From an uncultured Bacteroidales bacterium (GTDB taxonomy: Bacteria; Bacteroidota; Bacteroidia; Bacteroidales; UBA932), in the NCBI GenBank assembly GCA_945874155.1, contig CAMCFO010000001.1, positions 62,001 to 126,000 of the forward strand: a stretch of DNA of 64,000 bases, given 5' to 3'. Of the stretch, positions 18,919 to 27,470 are shown piece after piece (positions within the stretch are counted from its first letter, which is position 1; each line of letters starts with the position of its first letter). The notes below the pieces were generated by a model. The model was not told the origin of the DNA. It saw only the letters and a list, made by a program, of their open reading frames with translations, and did not search any database. Both the position numbers and the translations under genes were made by a program.

Positions 18919-19827
18919 ATGAAAGCGTTGCAGAAAAACAAAGTGCTTCCGGTTCTTTGGGATTATGTGATTCTGACTTTCGGCTCTTTCGCATACTGTC
19001 TTGCCTGGACTTCTCTCCTGCTGCCTAACAAAATCGCCAGCGGAGGTCTCACCGGTCTTTGCGCCATCATCCAGTATGCCACGACCGGGGCAATCCCTAT
19101 GTCCTATTCCTTCTTCGTGCTCAACACCCTGCTGGTAATAGGCGGAACGCTGATTATGGGCAAGGGTTTCGGTTTCAGGACCATCTACGTCTATGTGATG
19201 TCCTCAATTTTCCTGCTGATACTGCCGCATTTCGACCCTTGGCTTGCCCTGCATTTGGATGAAAAGATGTTCGCGGCCCTGCTTGGAGGAGCTATGGAGG
19301 CCTTCGGCATAGGCTTCGTGCTGAACAGGGGAGGAAGTACGGGAGGAACCGACATCATTGCAGTTTGCGTGAACAAATTCTGGCCGGTGTCTTTGGGCAA
19401 GGTTTATCTTTTCTCTGACCTGTTCATCATATTCACGGTGGTCTTCCTGCCGGATATGACCTTTGTGGACGTGCTCTACGGTTACGTGGCAATGGTTTCA
19501 TTCTCCATAGCCATAGATTTCTTCACTATGGGCCCGAAATCCACGGTGCAGATACTCATCTTCTCGCGCAATTACGAGGAGATTGCCAACCGGCTCATCG
19601 CAATGGACAGGGGAGTGACTGCCCTGAATTCCGTGGGCTGGTATAGCGGCGAGGAGAGCAAGGTGCTGCTGGTCATCGTGCGCAAGGCATTTATGCAGGA
19701 TGTCGTGAACCTCGTAAAGGAATTGGACCACAAGGCTTTCGTTTCCGTTTCCAATGCGTCGAGCGTGTATGGTGAAGGGTTCGAGGAAATCAAGTCAGGT
19801 CTGAAAACGAAAAAGAAAAAGGACTGA
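18919..19827 (+). CDS. YitT family membrane protein (first of tandem pair)
   Basis: 302 residues. An N-terminal membrane domain with about five helices carries the YitT/DUF161 hallmarks LLPNKIASGGLTGLCAIIQY and RGGSTGGTDIIAVCVNKF. A C-terminal DUF2179 cytoplasmic domain has VTALNSVGWYSGEESKVLLV and VSNASSVYGEGFEEIK. Transport function is suspected but unproven. The neighbouring gene is a paralogue starting 1 nt after its stop, so both come from one duplication and are co-translated. It sits 6 nt downstream of leuS. Confidence 0.88.
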   Translation: MKALQKNKVLPVLWDYVILTFGSFAYCLAWTSLLLPNKIASGGLTGLCAIIQYATTGAIPMSYSFFVLNTLLVIGGTLIMGKGFGFRTIYVYVMSSIFLLILPHFDPWLALHLDEKMFAALLGGAMEAFGIGFVLNRGGSTGGTDIIAVCVNKFWPVSLGKVYLFSDLFIIFTVVFLPDMTFVDVLYGYVAMVSFSIAIDFFTMGPKSTVQILIFSRNYEEIANRLIAMDRGVTALNSVGWYSGEESKVLLVIVRKAFMQDVVNLVKELDHKAFVSVSNASSVYGEGFEEIKSGLKTKKKKD

Positions 19828-19828
19828 A

Positions 19829-20776
19829 ATGACAGTGAATTTCAAAAACAGGTTCTGGGTGGGGGTGAAGGAATATGCGATAATGTCGCTGGGCCTGCTG
19901 CTCTATGCCCTCGGTTGGACAATTTTCCTCTTGCCCAACAATCTTCCCGGCGGCGGAGTCTCGGGTATTTCCGCCATTATCCAATATGCAACTCAGGGTG
20001 CCATACCTATGGGCTGGAGTTATTTCGTAATCAACCTTGTGCTGGTGGTCATAGGTATTTCCATTTTGGGAAGGGGCTTCGGGTGGAAGACCATCTATGC
20101 GATTATCTACACCTCCCTGCTGCTCAATCTGCTTCCAAGCCAGATTCCTGCAACGTTCATCAGTGCCTTTTCCACCGCAAACGGGCCTTTGCTCTGCACT
20201 GTGCTGGGCGGTGTGCTCTCGGGAGTCGGAATTGGGGCTAGTATGTCTCAGGGAGGCTCCAGCGGCGGAACGGACATAGTGGCGCTTTGCATCAACAAAT
20301 ACAAGAACATCAGTCCCGGCAAACTCATACTTATGATGGATGTGGTCATCATCTCATCTTCACTTTTATGCCCATCATTCAGGAGCGATGGTACACAGGT
20401 GGATATGATCACCAAGATTGCCAATGCCGCCTACGGTCTGATACTCATCACTGTCAACAGCTACACCATAGACCTCTATCTTTCCGGTTCAAAGCAGTCA
20501 GTGCAGGTGTTCATCTTTTCCAGGAAATATGAGCAGATTGCCGATGCCTTGGCCTATGATATGAAGAGGGGAGTGACCCTTTTCCATTCTATGGGATGGT
20601 ACAGCAAGAAGGAGAGCAGTGTGCTGATGGTCGTGGCCCGCAAAACTGACCTGAGTCTGCTGCTGAGGTATATCAAGAGCATAGACCCGGATGCCTTCCT
20701 GTCGGTTTCCACGGTTATGGGCGTGTTCGGGCAGGGTTTTGAAGAGTATAAAGGCAAAAAAATCACCTCCAAATGA
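19829..20776 (+). CDS. YitT family membrane protein (second of tandem pair)
   Basis: 315 residues and clearly homologous along its length to the preceding protein: FLLPNNLPGGGVSGISAIIQ, QGGSSGGTDIVALCINKYKN and GVTLFHSMGWYSKKESSVLMV match the corresponding positions. It carries a few extra residues around CPSFRSDGTQVDM. Five or six predicted membrane helices plus DUF2179. The pair could form a heterodimer, but nothing in the sequence proves it. Its stop lies inside the terminator hairpin. Confidence 0.88.
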   Translation: MTVNFKNRFWVGVKEYAIMSLGLLLYALGWTIFLLPNNLPGGGVSGISAIIQYATQGAIPMGWSYFVINLVLVVIGISILGRGFGWKTIYAIIYTSLLLNLLPSQIPATFISAFSTANGPLLCTVLGGVLSGVGIGASMSQGGSSGGTDIVALCINKYKNISPGKLILMMDVVIISSSLLCPSFRSDGTQVDMITKIANAAYGLILITVNSYTIDLYLSGSKQSVQVFIFSRKYEQIADALAYDMKRGVTLFHSMGWYSKKESSVLMVVARKTDLSLLLRYIKSIDPDAFLSVSTVMGVFGQGFEEYKGKKITSK

Positions 20777-20792
20777 GAGGTGATTTTTTTTG
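20755..20792. terminator. Bidirectional terminator between yitT pair and ettA
   Basis: AATCACCTC (20761-20769) and GAGGTGATT (20777-20785) form a 9-bp stem with a 7-nt loop containing the TGA stop, flanked by an A run on the left and a T7 run on the right. It ends transcription in both directions for these convergent operons. Confidence 0.85.
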
Positions 20793-20810
20793 CCCTTGTA
20801 CTGGGACATC

Positions 20811-22487
20811 CTACTCAGTAAGTTTCTTGTACTTGAAACGCTTGGGCTCGTCGGTGCCGAGGCGGCGCTTTCGGTTTTCCTCGTATTCGGAGTAACTGCC
20901 CTCGAAGAAATAGACGCTGGAATCTCCCTCGAATGCCAGTATATGCGTGGCTATACGGTCCAGGAACCAACGGTCGTGAGAGATGACCACTGCACATCCG
21001 GCGAAATTCTCAAGTCCTTCCTCCAGAGCCCGTATGGTGTTCACATCCACATCGTTGGTAGGCTCGTCCAGCAGAAGCACATTGCCCTCGTCCTTGAGTG
21101 TGAGAGCCAGGTGCAGCCTGTTCCTTTCACCTCCGGAAAGTATGCCGCAGAGTTTTTCCTGATCTGCTCCTGCAAAGTTGAAGCGTGAGACATAGGCCCT
21201 TGCAGGCACCTCCCGCTTGCCCAGCTTCACGAAATCTGAATCCTGAGCAATGGTTTGATATACAGTCTTTTCCGGGTCTATGCTCTTGTGCTGCTGGTCC
21301 ACATAGGCAATCTTCACGGTTTCCCCTATGCTGATGTCACCGCTGTCCGGAGTATCTATGCCCATAATGAGCCTGAATAGAGTTGTCTTTCCGGCACCGT
21401 TAGGACCGATGACACCCACAATGCCCGCAGGCGGAAGTACGAAGGAAAGATGTTCGAAGAGCAACTTCTCCCCGTAGGCCTTGGACACGTCGTTGAACTC
21501 AATGACCTTGTTGCCCAGCCTCGGACCGTTAGGGATATATATTTCCAGATTTGCCTCCTTCTCCTTCCCGTCTTCAGCTGAGAGTTTCTCATATGCTCCC
21601 AGACGGGCCTTGGACTTGGCGTGACGTGCTTTCGGAGCCATCCTGACCCATTCCAACTCCCTTTCCAGAGTTTTGCGCCGCTTGCTCTCCTGCTTTTCTT
21701 CCATTGCCAGCCTCTTGGTTTTCTGGTCCAGCCAGGACGAATAATTACCCTTCCACGGAATGCCTTCTCCACGGTCGAGTTCCAGTATCCATCCCGCCAC
21801 ATTGTCCAGGAAGTAACGGTCGTGAGTAACTGCTATGACTGTGCCCTTGTACTGGCGCAGATGTTCCTCCAGCCACTGTATGGACTCGGCATCGAGGTGG
21901 TTGGTGGGCTCGTCCAGAAGCAGTACGTCCGGCTGCTTGAGCAGGAGACGGCAGAGAGCCACCCTGCGCCGTTCACCTCCGGAGAGTGTACCCACTTTTG
22001 CATCTGAAGGTGGGCACTGAAGTGCGTCCATTGCCCTTTCCAGCTTTGCGTCGATTTCCCAGCCTCCGAGGTGTTCAATCTTCTCTGTGAGTTCTCCCTG
22101 TCTCTCTATCAGGGCCGCCATTTCGTCGTCCGACATAGGCTCGCAGAACTTGAGGTTAACCTGTTCATATTCCTGAAGGGCATCCACCACTTCCTGTACG
22201 CCTTCCTGCACCACCTCCAGCACAGTCTTGTCCGCATCCATCTGAGGTTCCTGCTCCAGATAGCCCACTGTGTAGCCCGGAGCCCATACGACCTCTCCCT
22301 GATATTGTTTTTCCACTCCGGCGATGATTTTCATCAGTGTGGATTTTCCGGAACCGTTCAAACCTATGATGCCGATTTTGGCTCCGTAGAAAAAGGACAG
22401 ATAGATGTCCTTGAGTATTACCTTATTGTTGTGGGGAAGAATTTTTCCCACCCCGTTCATTGAGAAAATTATCTTCTCGTCTGCCAT
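20811..22487 (-). CDS. ettA: ABC-F ATPase EttA (energy-dependent translational throttle)
   Basis: 558 residues from MADEKIIFSM (22487); the ORF-track start adds 24 residues that lie across the promoter. Two ABC cassettes: Walker A GLNGSGKSTL, signature LSGGERRRVALC and LLLDEPTNHLDAESI; then GPNGAGKTTL, LSGGERNRLHLAL and LLLDEPTNDVDVN. A long basic linker (RRKTLERELEWVRMAPKARH) between them is the P-site tRNA-interaction motif of ABC-F proteins. There are no membrane segments. EttA binds the ribosomal E site and gates entry into elongation according to ADP/ATP ratio. The length matches the E. coli protein closely. Confidence 0.93.
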   Translation of the reverse strand: MADEKIIFSMNGVGKILPHNNKVILKDIYLSFFYGAKIGIIGLNGSGKSTLMKIIAGVEKQYQGEVVWAPGYTVGYLEQEPQMDADKTVLEVVQEGVQEVVDALQEYEQVNLKFCEPMSDDEMAALIERQGELTEKIEHLGGWEIDAKLERAMDALQCPPSDAKVGTLSGGERRRVALCRLLLKQPDVLLLDEPTNHLDAESIQWLEEHLRQYKGTVIAVTHDRYFLDNVAGWILELDRGEGIPWKGNYSSWLDQKTKRLAMEEKQESKRRKTLERELEWVRMAPKARHAKSKARLGAYEKLSAEDGKEKEANLEIYIPNGPRLGNKVIEFNDVSKAYGEKLLFEHLSFVLPPAGIVGVIGPNGAGKTTLFRLIMGIDTPDSGDISIGETVKIAYVDQQHKSIDPEKTVYQTIAQDSDFVKLGKREVPARAYVSRFNFAGADQEKLCGILSGGERNRLHLALTLKDEGNVLLLDEPTNDVDVNTIRALEEGLENFAGCAVVISHDRWFLDRIATHILAFEGDSSVYFFEGSYSEYEENRKRRLGTDEPKRFKYKKLTE

Positions 22488-22536
22488 ATACCTTATATTT
22501 AATGGTGAGTAATCCGGAGACTGCCCGGAATTTCGG

Positions 22537-22544
22537 CAAAGATA
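22537..22544 (-). promoter_or_regulatory. -7 box for ettA
   Basis: TATCTTTG on the minus strand, 49 nt upstream of the chosen ATG (22487) and downstream of the ORF-track start. This supports the shorter protein. Confidence 0.5.
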
Positions 22545-22555
22545 CGGCAGGAAAG

Positions 22556-23671
22556 TCAATTCTGCAAAACTGCTTCAACATCCGGGCTTGCTGCCGCTCC
22601 GATTTTCTTGAAATTGCGCCTTGCCCAGTCGGATGGGGCCTCTCCGGTGTATCTGCGGAAGGCCGAGTTGAAGGAAGCCTGGGTCTTGAACCCGCTCATA
22701 TAGGCAAGTTCGCTTATTTTCAGCTTGGGGTTACGTCTCATACATTCGATGGAGTAGCGTATTCTGTAGGTGTTCACGAACTGGCAGAAGTTCATTCCGC
22801 TGTATTCGCTTATGGCCTTGGAGACATAGACCTTGTTGGTAAAAACCTGTTCTGCGAGTTTGACCAGAGTAAAATTGTCGTCCAAGAACGGCATCTTGTC
22901 CTCAAAATACTGCTGCACCCGTTTGAATACGGCCTCATAGACGATCAGCTTCTGGTCGTAGTCCAGTTTCCTCTCACTGAGCAGGTCAATGTAGGGGGCG
23001 GTGATTTTCCTGGCAAACTTGTGAATTACCACGAAGGGTTCCGCTGAAGCAAATCTTATGAGGCTCAGGACGAAAATTATGCAGGAGCTGATTGTGAGGC
23101 CTATTCCGAAAACCGGTTCAAGTGCCTGCAGCCTGAAAGTGGTGGTCGAGAATCCCATAAGCCCGAAGCAGAGTATGAGATAGATGCAATCGGAGAAGAT
23201 TTCTGTAATTCCTATTCTGCAGCTGTATTCCGGATTGCACTTTTTCCGCCTTTTGGTGTGGTTGGCTAAGATTGCCATACAGTAGATGATGGCCAAAATG
23301 GAAAATGTGCCCGCAAGCTCGTGGCCGTTTTCCGTAAACAGAAATAGAATGCTCACAATCAGGGAGATTATTTCCAATATCAGCAGGGAAATGAAGTCCC
23401 TGTTCTCCATTCCCCGGTGCAGCATCACAAGACTCAGGGCAGCAGTCACTATGTCGCAGGTCACTTTCTCCTCCACTCCTGAGAATTCATCCAGGATTGC
23501 GGCAAAGAATGACAGCCCAATAATTATGGCCGGCAGCACTGGAATCCGGATTTTTAAGGATCCGGGGAGCAGCTCCGGTTTTATTGTGCACAGCAGTGTC
23601 AGCAGCATTGTGGAAAGGATGATGAGCATTGCTGCGGGCTCACTCATCGCCGGGAATGACAGACTTATCAT
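22556..23671 (-). CDS. Membrane-anchored AraC-family transcriptional regulator
   Basis: 371 residues. The N-terminal about 215 residues are six or seven hydrophobic helices (MLIILSTMLLTLLCTI, LPAIIIGLSFFAAIL, LILEIISLIVSILFLF, TISSCIIFVLSLI). The C-terminal about 110 residues are an AraC/XylS double helix-turn-helix: FTLVKLAEQVFTNKVYVSKA followed by LKISELAYMSGFKTQASFNS and FRRYTGEAPSDWARR. It would sense something in or through the inner membrane and bind DNA directly. Its promoter lies next to a 41-nt perfect palindrome that may be its operator. The stop is 11 nt from the ettA promoter box. Target genes are unknown. Confidence 0.85.
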   Translation of the reverse strand: MISLSFPAMSEPAAMLIILSTMLLTLLCTIKPELLPGSLKIRIPVLPAIIIGLSFFAAILDEFSGVEEKVTCDIVTAALSLVMLHRGMENRDFISLLILEIISLIVSILFLFTENGHELAGTFSILAIIYCMAILANHTKRRKKCNPEYSCRIGITEIFSDCIYLILCFGLMGFSTTTFRLQALEPVFGIGLTISSCIIFVLSLIRFASAEPFVVIHKFARKITAPYIDLLSERKLDYDQKLIVYEAVFKRVQQYFEDKMPFLDDNFTLVKLAEQVFTNKVYVSKAISEYSGMNFCQFVNTYRIRYSIECMRRNPKLKISELAYMSGFKTQASFNSAFRRYTGEAPSDWARRNFKKIGAAASPDVEAVLQN

Positions 23672-23704
23672 ACTTATCTAATTGGCTTACCCCAAGCACG
23701 GGTG

Positions 23705-23712
23705 CAAATATA
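23705..23712 (-). promoter_or_regulatory. -7 box for the AraC-family gene
   Basis: TATATTTG on the minus strand, 33 nt before the ATG at 23671. The expected -33 position (about 23733) falls at the edge of the 41-nt palindrome. Confidence 0.6.
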
Positions 23713-23732
23713 GTCTGTAGAAAGCTGTCTGT

Positions 23733-23773
23733 AAAGTAACAAAATGTTGCGGTCCGCAACATTTTGTTACTTT
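23733..23773. promoter_or_regulatory. 41-nt perfect palindrome beside AraC-family promoter
   Basis: AAAGTAACAAAATGTTGCGG and its exact reverse complement flank a single central T, giving 20-bp arms with no mismatch. It abuts the -33 position of the AraC-family promoter and lies 60 nt past the prfB stop. A one-base centre and no U run in the prfB direction argue against a simple terminator, so I favour a dimer-binding operator. Confidence 0.6.
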
Positions 23774-23781
23774 TATTATTG

Positions 23782-23814
23782 GAAAAAATTTTTATGTGAA
23801 TCCCTTCGGGATTT
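23782..23814 (-). terminator. Candidate prfB terminator
   Basis: On the minus strand AATCCC-GAA-GGGATT (23799-23813) is a 6-bp stem with a 3-nt loop, followed after a short gap by AATTTTTTCC. It would end the six-gene prfB operon. Confidence 0.45.
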
Positions 23815-23833
23815 GTAATGACTCAGCGGGGAA

Positions 23834-24943
23834 TCAGTTGGTCATAAGGAAGGACTTCATAAAGTCGTTGAGGTCCCCGTCAAGCACAGCCTGGGTGTCG
23901 GAAGTCTCGTAACCGGTGCGCAGGTCCTTGACCATCTTGTAAGGATGGAGCACATAACTCCTGATTTGCGAGCCCCATTCAATCTTCTTCTTCTGTCCCT
24001 CAAGTTCAGCCTGTTTTTCCTGGCGTTTCTTCAGTTCAAGGTCGTAGAGACGGGACTTGAGGATGCGCAGGGCATTGTTGCGGTTGTCCAGCTGGGAACG
24101 GGTCTCGGTGTTCTCTACCACAATTCCGGTGGGTATGTGCCTGACTCTCACTCCGGTCTCCACCTTGTTCACGTTCTGTCCGCCTGCACCGCTGGAACGG
24201 TAGGTGTCCCACTCCAAGTCTGCCGGGTTGATCTCGATTTCAATGGTGTCGTCCACGAGGGGATAGACAAAGACTGAGGAGAAGGTGGTCTGCCTCTTGC
24301 CCTGGGCATTGAAAGGGGAGATTCTCACGAGCCTGTGCACTCCGCTTTCAGCCTTGAGGTAACCGAAGGCGTAGTCTCCCTCCACCTGAATGGTGGTGGA
24401 CTTGATGCCTGCCTCCTCGCCTTCCACCAGGTCGGTGACGGTGGTCTTGTAGCCGTTGCGTTCAGCCCATCGCAGGTACATTCTCATAAGCATAGCACTC
24501 CAGTCGTTGGCTTCCGTGCCTCCGGCTCCTGAATTTATGGTCAGCACTGCTCCAAGAGAGTCACCTTCCTCTCCCAGCATATTCCTCAGCTCCAGTTCTT
24601 CAATTGCCTTGGCCGCTTCTGTATATGCCTGGGCGAGTTCTTTCTCTTCTTCGCTCTCGGCACTGTCGTCCTCCCTTCCCTCAGCAGCTTCTCTGGCAAA
24701 TTCATACAGCACATCCAAATCGTCTATGGACGAAGATGCCTTGTCACAGCCGTCCACCCAGAACTTCAGCCCTGCCGTTTCCTTGAGAAAGCTTTCGGCG
24801 GCCTTGGGGTCGTTCCAGAAATCAGGTTCCGCAGCTTTCTGCTGGCGTTCTGCGACCTGAGCCCGTTTGTCTTCAACCTTTACACATTCACCCAGGACCT
24901 TGACTCTGTCCCGCAGTTCTTTAATCTGTTCTATTGAAATCAT
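23834..24943 (-). CDS. prfB: Peptide chain release factor 2, without programmed frameshift
   Basis: 369 residues, uninterrupted. Class I release factor: the SPF anticodon-mimic tripeptide occurs in VRISPFNAQGKRQ and the catalytic GGQ in RSSGAGGQNVNKVE, so it is RF2 (UGA/UAA). Most prfB genes need a +1 frameshift at an in-frame TGA about codon 25. Here the region reads LGECVKVEDKR with no stop, so the whole protein is read in one frame and that autoregulation is absent. The ATG overlaps the stop of the acyltransferase gene (ATGA). It is the last gene of a minus-strand run that starts at about 30.4 kb. Confidence 0.95.
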   Translation of the reverse strand: MISIEQIKELRDRVKVLGECVKVEDKRAQVAERQQKAAEPDFWNDPKAAESFLKETAGLKFWVDGCDKASSSIDDLDVLYEFAREAAEGREDDSAESEEEKELAQAYTEAAKAIEELELRNMLGEEGDSLGAVLTINSGAGGTEANDWSAMLMRMYLRWAERNGYKTTVTDLVEGEEAGIKSTTIQVEGDYAFGYLKAESGVHRLVRISPFNAQGKRQTTFSSVFVYPLVDDTIEIEINPADLEWDTYRSSGAGGQNVNKVETGVRVRHIPTGIVVENTETRSQLDNRNNALRILKSRLYDLELKKRQEKQAELEGQKKKIEWGSQIRSYVLHPYKMVKDLRTGYETSDTQAVLDGDLNDFMKSFLMTN

Positions 24944-25500
24944 AAGTGGGTTGCATAATTCTCCCGATGCTTGCCTTGGAGGTGCATCGCTTCGTAAATT
25001 TCCTGTATTCTCTTTGTGTCGGCCACCGGGTCATCTGTGAGCTCAAACTTCTGCCCTCTGCCGATGCGCTTTGTGCCCCAGTCGAAATAGCCCAGATAGA
25101 CCGGACAGCCCACGGCCGTTGCAATTTTATGATAGCCTGTTTTCCATCTTCCGACCTTTTTGCGGGTGCCTTCAGGAGCCAAAGCCAGGTGCATCTTTTG
25201 CGCCTTGTTCATTTCGTGTACCACACTCAGCACCACCTTGGCACCATTGCTCCTGTCCACGGGTACGCCACCGAGTTTGCGGAGTATCCATCCCAATGGT
25301 CCCCAAAAGAATTCTTTCTTAATCATACAATAGGCCTTCCCTCCCACTGAGGTGTAGTAGAGCAGGGAAATGGGAAAGTCCCAAACACTGGTATGAGGAA
25401 CTCCGAGTATTACGCACTTCTCTTCCGGGACAGGCGGATCCACCGCAGTCCAGCCCAGAGCCTTTAGTGCAAAAGCACAGAATTTCTGTGAAAATGACAT
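24940..25500 (-). CDS. PlsC-like lysophospholipid acyltransferase family protein
   Basis: 186 residues. The acyltransferase H(x4)D motif is HTSVWDF (about residues 36-42). The second block is GGVPVDRSNGAKVV and the third LALAPEGTRKKVGRWKTGYH, matching the FPEGTR motif of PlsC enzymes. No membrane helix is evident. It is shorter than PlsC proper and belongs to the small stand-alone group often annotated as glycerol acyltransferase. The acyl acceptor is unknown. It lies 11 nt after parE and is coupled to prfB by an ATGA overlap. Confidence 0.82.
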   Translation of the reverse strand: MSFSQKFCAFALKALGWTAVDPPVPEEKCVILGVPHTSVWDFPISLLYYTSVGGKAYCMIKKEFFWGPLGWILRKLGGVPVDRSNGAKVVLSVVHEMNKAQKMHLALAPEGTRKKVGRWKTGYHKIATAVGCPVYLGYFDWGTKRIGRGQKFELTDDPVADTKRIQEIYEAMHLQGKHRENYATHL

Positions 25501-25511
25501 AGTTTTATGTA

Positions 25512-27455
25512 TTAGATGTTTACGTCTTCCAATTCCACCTCGCTGCGCAAATTCCCCCTTATGAAGGTTTGCCGTTCGATGGTGTTGTCTCCCATATAGA
25601 ACTCCATAATCTCGGCAATGGACTCCTCGTCGCTCAAAGTCACCGGATCCAGTCTCATCGCTTCTCCGATGAAGGATTTGAACTCGTCGGAAGAAATCTC
25701 ACCCAATCCTTTGAAGCGGGTGGTTTCGGAATTCTTGAGTTTTTTCAGGGCTGAGAGCTTTTCGGTGCTGTCGAAACAATAGAGGGTTTCCTTCTTGTTG
25801 CGTACCCTGAACAAAGGTGTCTGGAGTATGTACACGTGTCCGTTGCGTATGAGTTCGGGGTAGTATTTCATAAAGAAGGTCAGCACCAGCATCCTGATGT
25901 GCATTCCGTCATCATCGGCATCGGTTGCGACTATGATGCGGTTGTAGCGCAGGTTGGCAATGTCGTCCTCCACTCCAAGGGCATTCAGAAGCAGGTTCAA
26001 CTCCTCATTCTCAGCCACTTTCTTGCGGCTTTCCTTGTAGCAGTTGATAGGCTTTCCCCTAAGGCTGAAAACTGCTTGGGTCTGTGCGTTGCGCGCCTTG
26101 GTGATGGTTCCGGACGCGGAATCTCCCTCGGTGATGAAAATGCTGGTGAGTTCAATCTCGTCTCTGTTCTTTTCGGTCACCTTGTCCGTAAGGTGCAGCT
26201 TGCAGTCGCGTAACTTCTTGTTGTAGATATTGTTGCGCTTGTTCTTCTCGCGGGTCTTCTTCTGTATGCCGGAAATTTCCTTGCGCTCCGTTTCGGATGC
26301 AATGATCTTCGCCTGAAGCACCGGCACAATCTCCTTGTGGATGTGCAGGTAGTTGTCCAGATTGGTCTTTATGAAGTCGTTCACGAAGGCCCTGATGGTC
26401 GGGCCCCTGTCTATTTTCGTGGCTCCGTTTTCGTCCTTGACCGGATTGCCTTCCTCATCCAGAACTTCTGTCTCGTAGGTGTAGGTGGAACCGAGCTTGG
26501 TCTTGGTCTGGCCTTCGAAATTAGGCTCCTGGATTCTGATGCTTATGGCTCCGATTACTCCCTGCCTTATGTCCTCGGGCGCATAATCTTTCTTGAAGAA
26601 TTCCTTGAGTGTCTTGGCTATGGCTTCCCTGAATGCCGCAAGGTGGGTGCCTCCGTCGCGGGTGTTCTGGCCGTTTACGAATGAGGCTATGTTCTCGCCG
26701 TAGTCGTTGCCGTGGGTGAGGACTATCTCTATGTCTTCACCGCTCAGGTGCACAGGCGGATAAAGCGGCTCTTCGGAAAGATTGTCGGTCACAATGTCCA
26801 GCAGACCGTTTTTGGAAATGTAGGCAGTCCCGTTGAGGTTGATTGTCAGTCCCTTGTTCAGATAACAGTAGTTCTTGACCATCTTCTCGACGTATTCCAT
26901 ATTGAAACGGAACTTGCCGAACATATCCGGGTCCGGGGTGAAACGCACGAGGGTCCCGTTCTTTTCTTTGGTGGCAACATTTTCAGCATCAGTGACTTCC
27001 GCTTTGAGTCTTCCTCTCTCGAAACTTGCGCTCGCCATCTTCCCGTCTCTGTAGGACTCTATGTGAAAGCGCTCTGAGAGGGCATTTACTGCCTTGGTAC
27101 CCACACCGTTCAGTCCCACCGATTTCTGGAAGACCTTGGTGTCGTACTTTGCTCCCGTGTTCAGCTTGCTAACCGCGAGAGTCAGTTTCCCCAGCGGAAT
27201 GCCTCGTCCGAAGTCCCTCACACAGACCTCTCCGTCTTCGCCGACCTTCACTATGACATTCTTGCCATAGCCCATCGCGAACTCGTCTATGCAGTTGTCT
27301 ATGACCTCCTTGAGCAGCACATAGATACCGTCTCCGGCGTTGCTTCCGTCCCCGAGGCGGCCTATGTACATTCCCGGCCTTTTGCGGATATGCACCACGT
27401 CCTCAAGGGTCTTGATGCTGTCTTCGTTGTAGTTTGTAACTGTTTCTGTTGCCAT
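25512..27455 (-). CDS. parE: DNA topoisomerase IV subunit B (type IIA topoisomerase ATPase subunit)
   Basis: 647 residues. GHKL ATPase domain (RKRPGMYIGRLGDG, EVIDNCIDEFAMGY, VRDFGRGIPLGKL, GLNGVGTKAVNALS), transducer domain, then the TOPRIM region with ITEGDSASG and IVATDADDDGMHIR and the C-terminal LKGLGEISSDEFKSFI segment. The shorter length, and GLNGVGTKAVNALS rather than a GyrB-type sequence, favour ParE over GyrB, as in Bacteroidetes. With ParC (not in the window) it decatenates daughter chromosomes. It lies 15 nt downstream of a surface-lipoprotein gene, an unusual co-transcription. Confidence 0.9.
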   Translation of the reverse strand: MATETVTNYNEDSIKTLEDVVHIRKRPGMYIGRLGDGSNAGDGIYVLLKEVIDNCIDEFAMGYGKNVIVKVGEDGEVCVRDFGRGIPLGKLTLAVSKLNTGAKYDTKVFQKSVGLNGVGTKAVNALSERFHIESYRDGKMASASFERGRLKAEVTDAENVATKEKNGTLVRFTPDPDMFGKFRFNMEYVEKMVKNYCYLNKGLTINLNGTAYISKNGLLDIVTDNLSEEPLYPPVHLSGEDIEIVLTHGNDYGENIASFVNGQNTRDGGTHLAAFREAIAKTLKEFFKKDYAPEDIRQGVIGAISIRIQEPNFEGQTKTKLGSTYTYETEVLDEEGNPVKDENGATKIDRGPTIRAFVNDFIKTNLDNYLHIHKEIVPVLQAKIIASETERKEISGIQKKTREKNKRNNIYNKKLRDCKLHLTDKVTEKNRDEIELTSIFITEGDSASGTITKARNAQTQAVFSLRGKPINCYKESRKKVAENEELNLLLNALGVEDDIANLRYNRIIVATDADDDGMHIRMLVLTFFMKYYPELIRNGHVYILQTPLFRVRNKKETLYCFDSTEKLSALKKLKNSETTRFKGLGEISSDEFKSFIGEAMRLDPVTLSDEESIAEIMEFYMGDNTIERQTFIRGNLRSEVELEDVNI

Positions 27456-27470
27456 ATTCCTTTCCTGATT

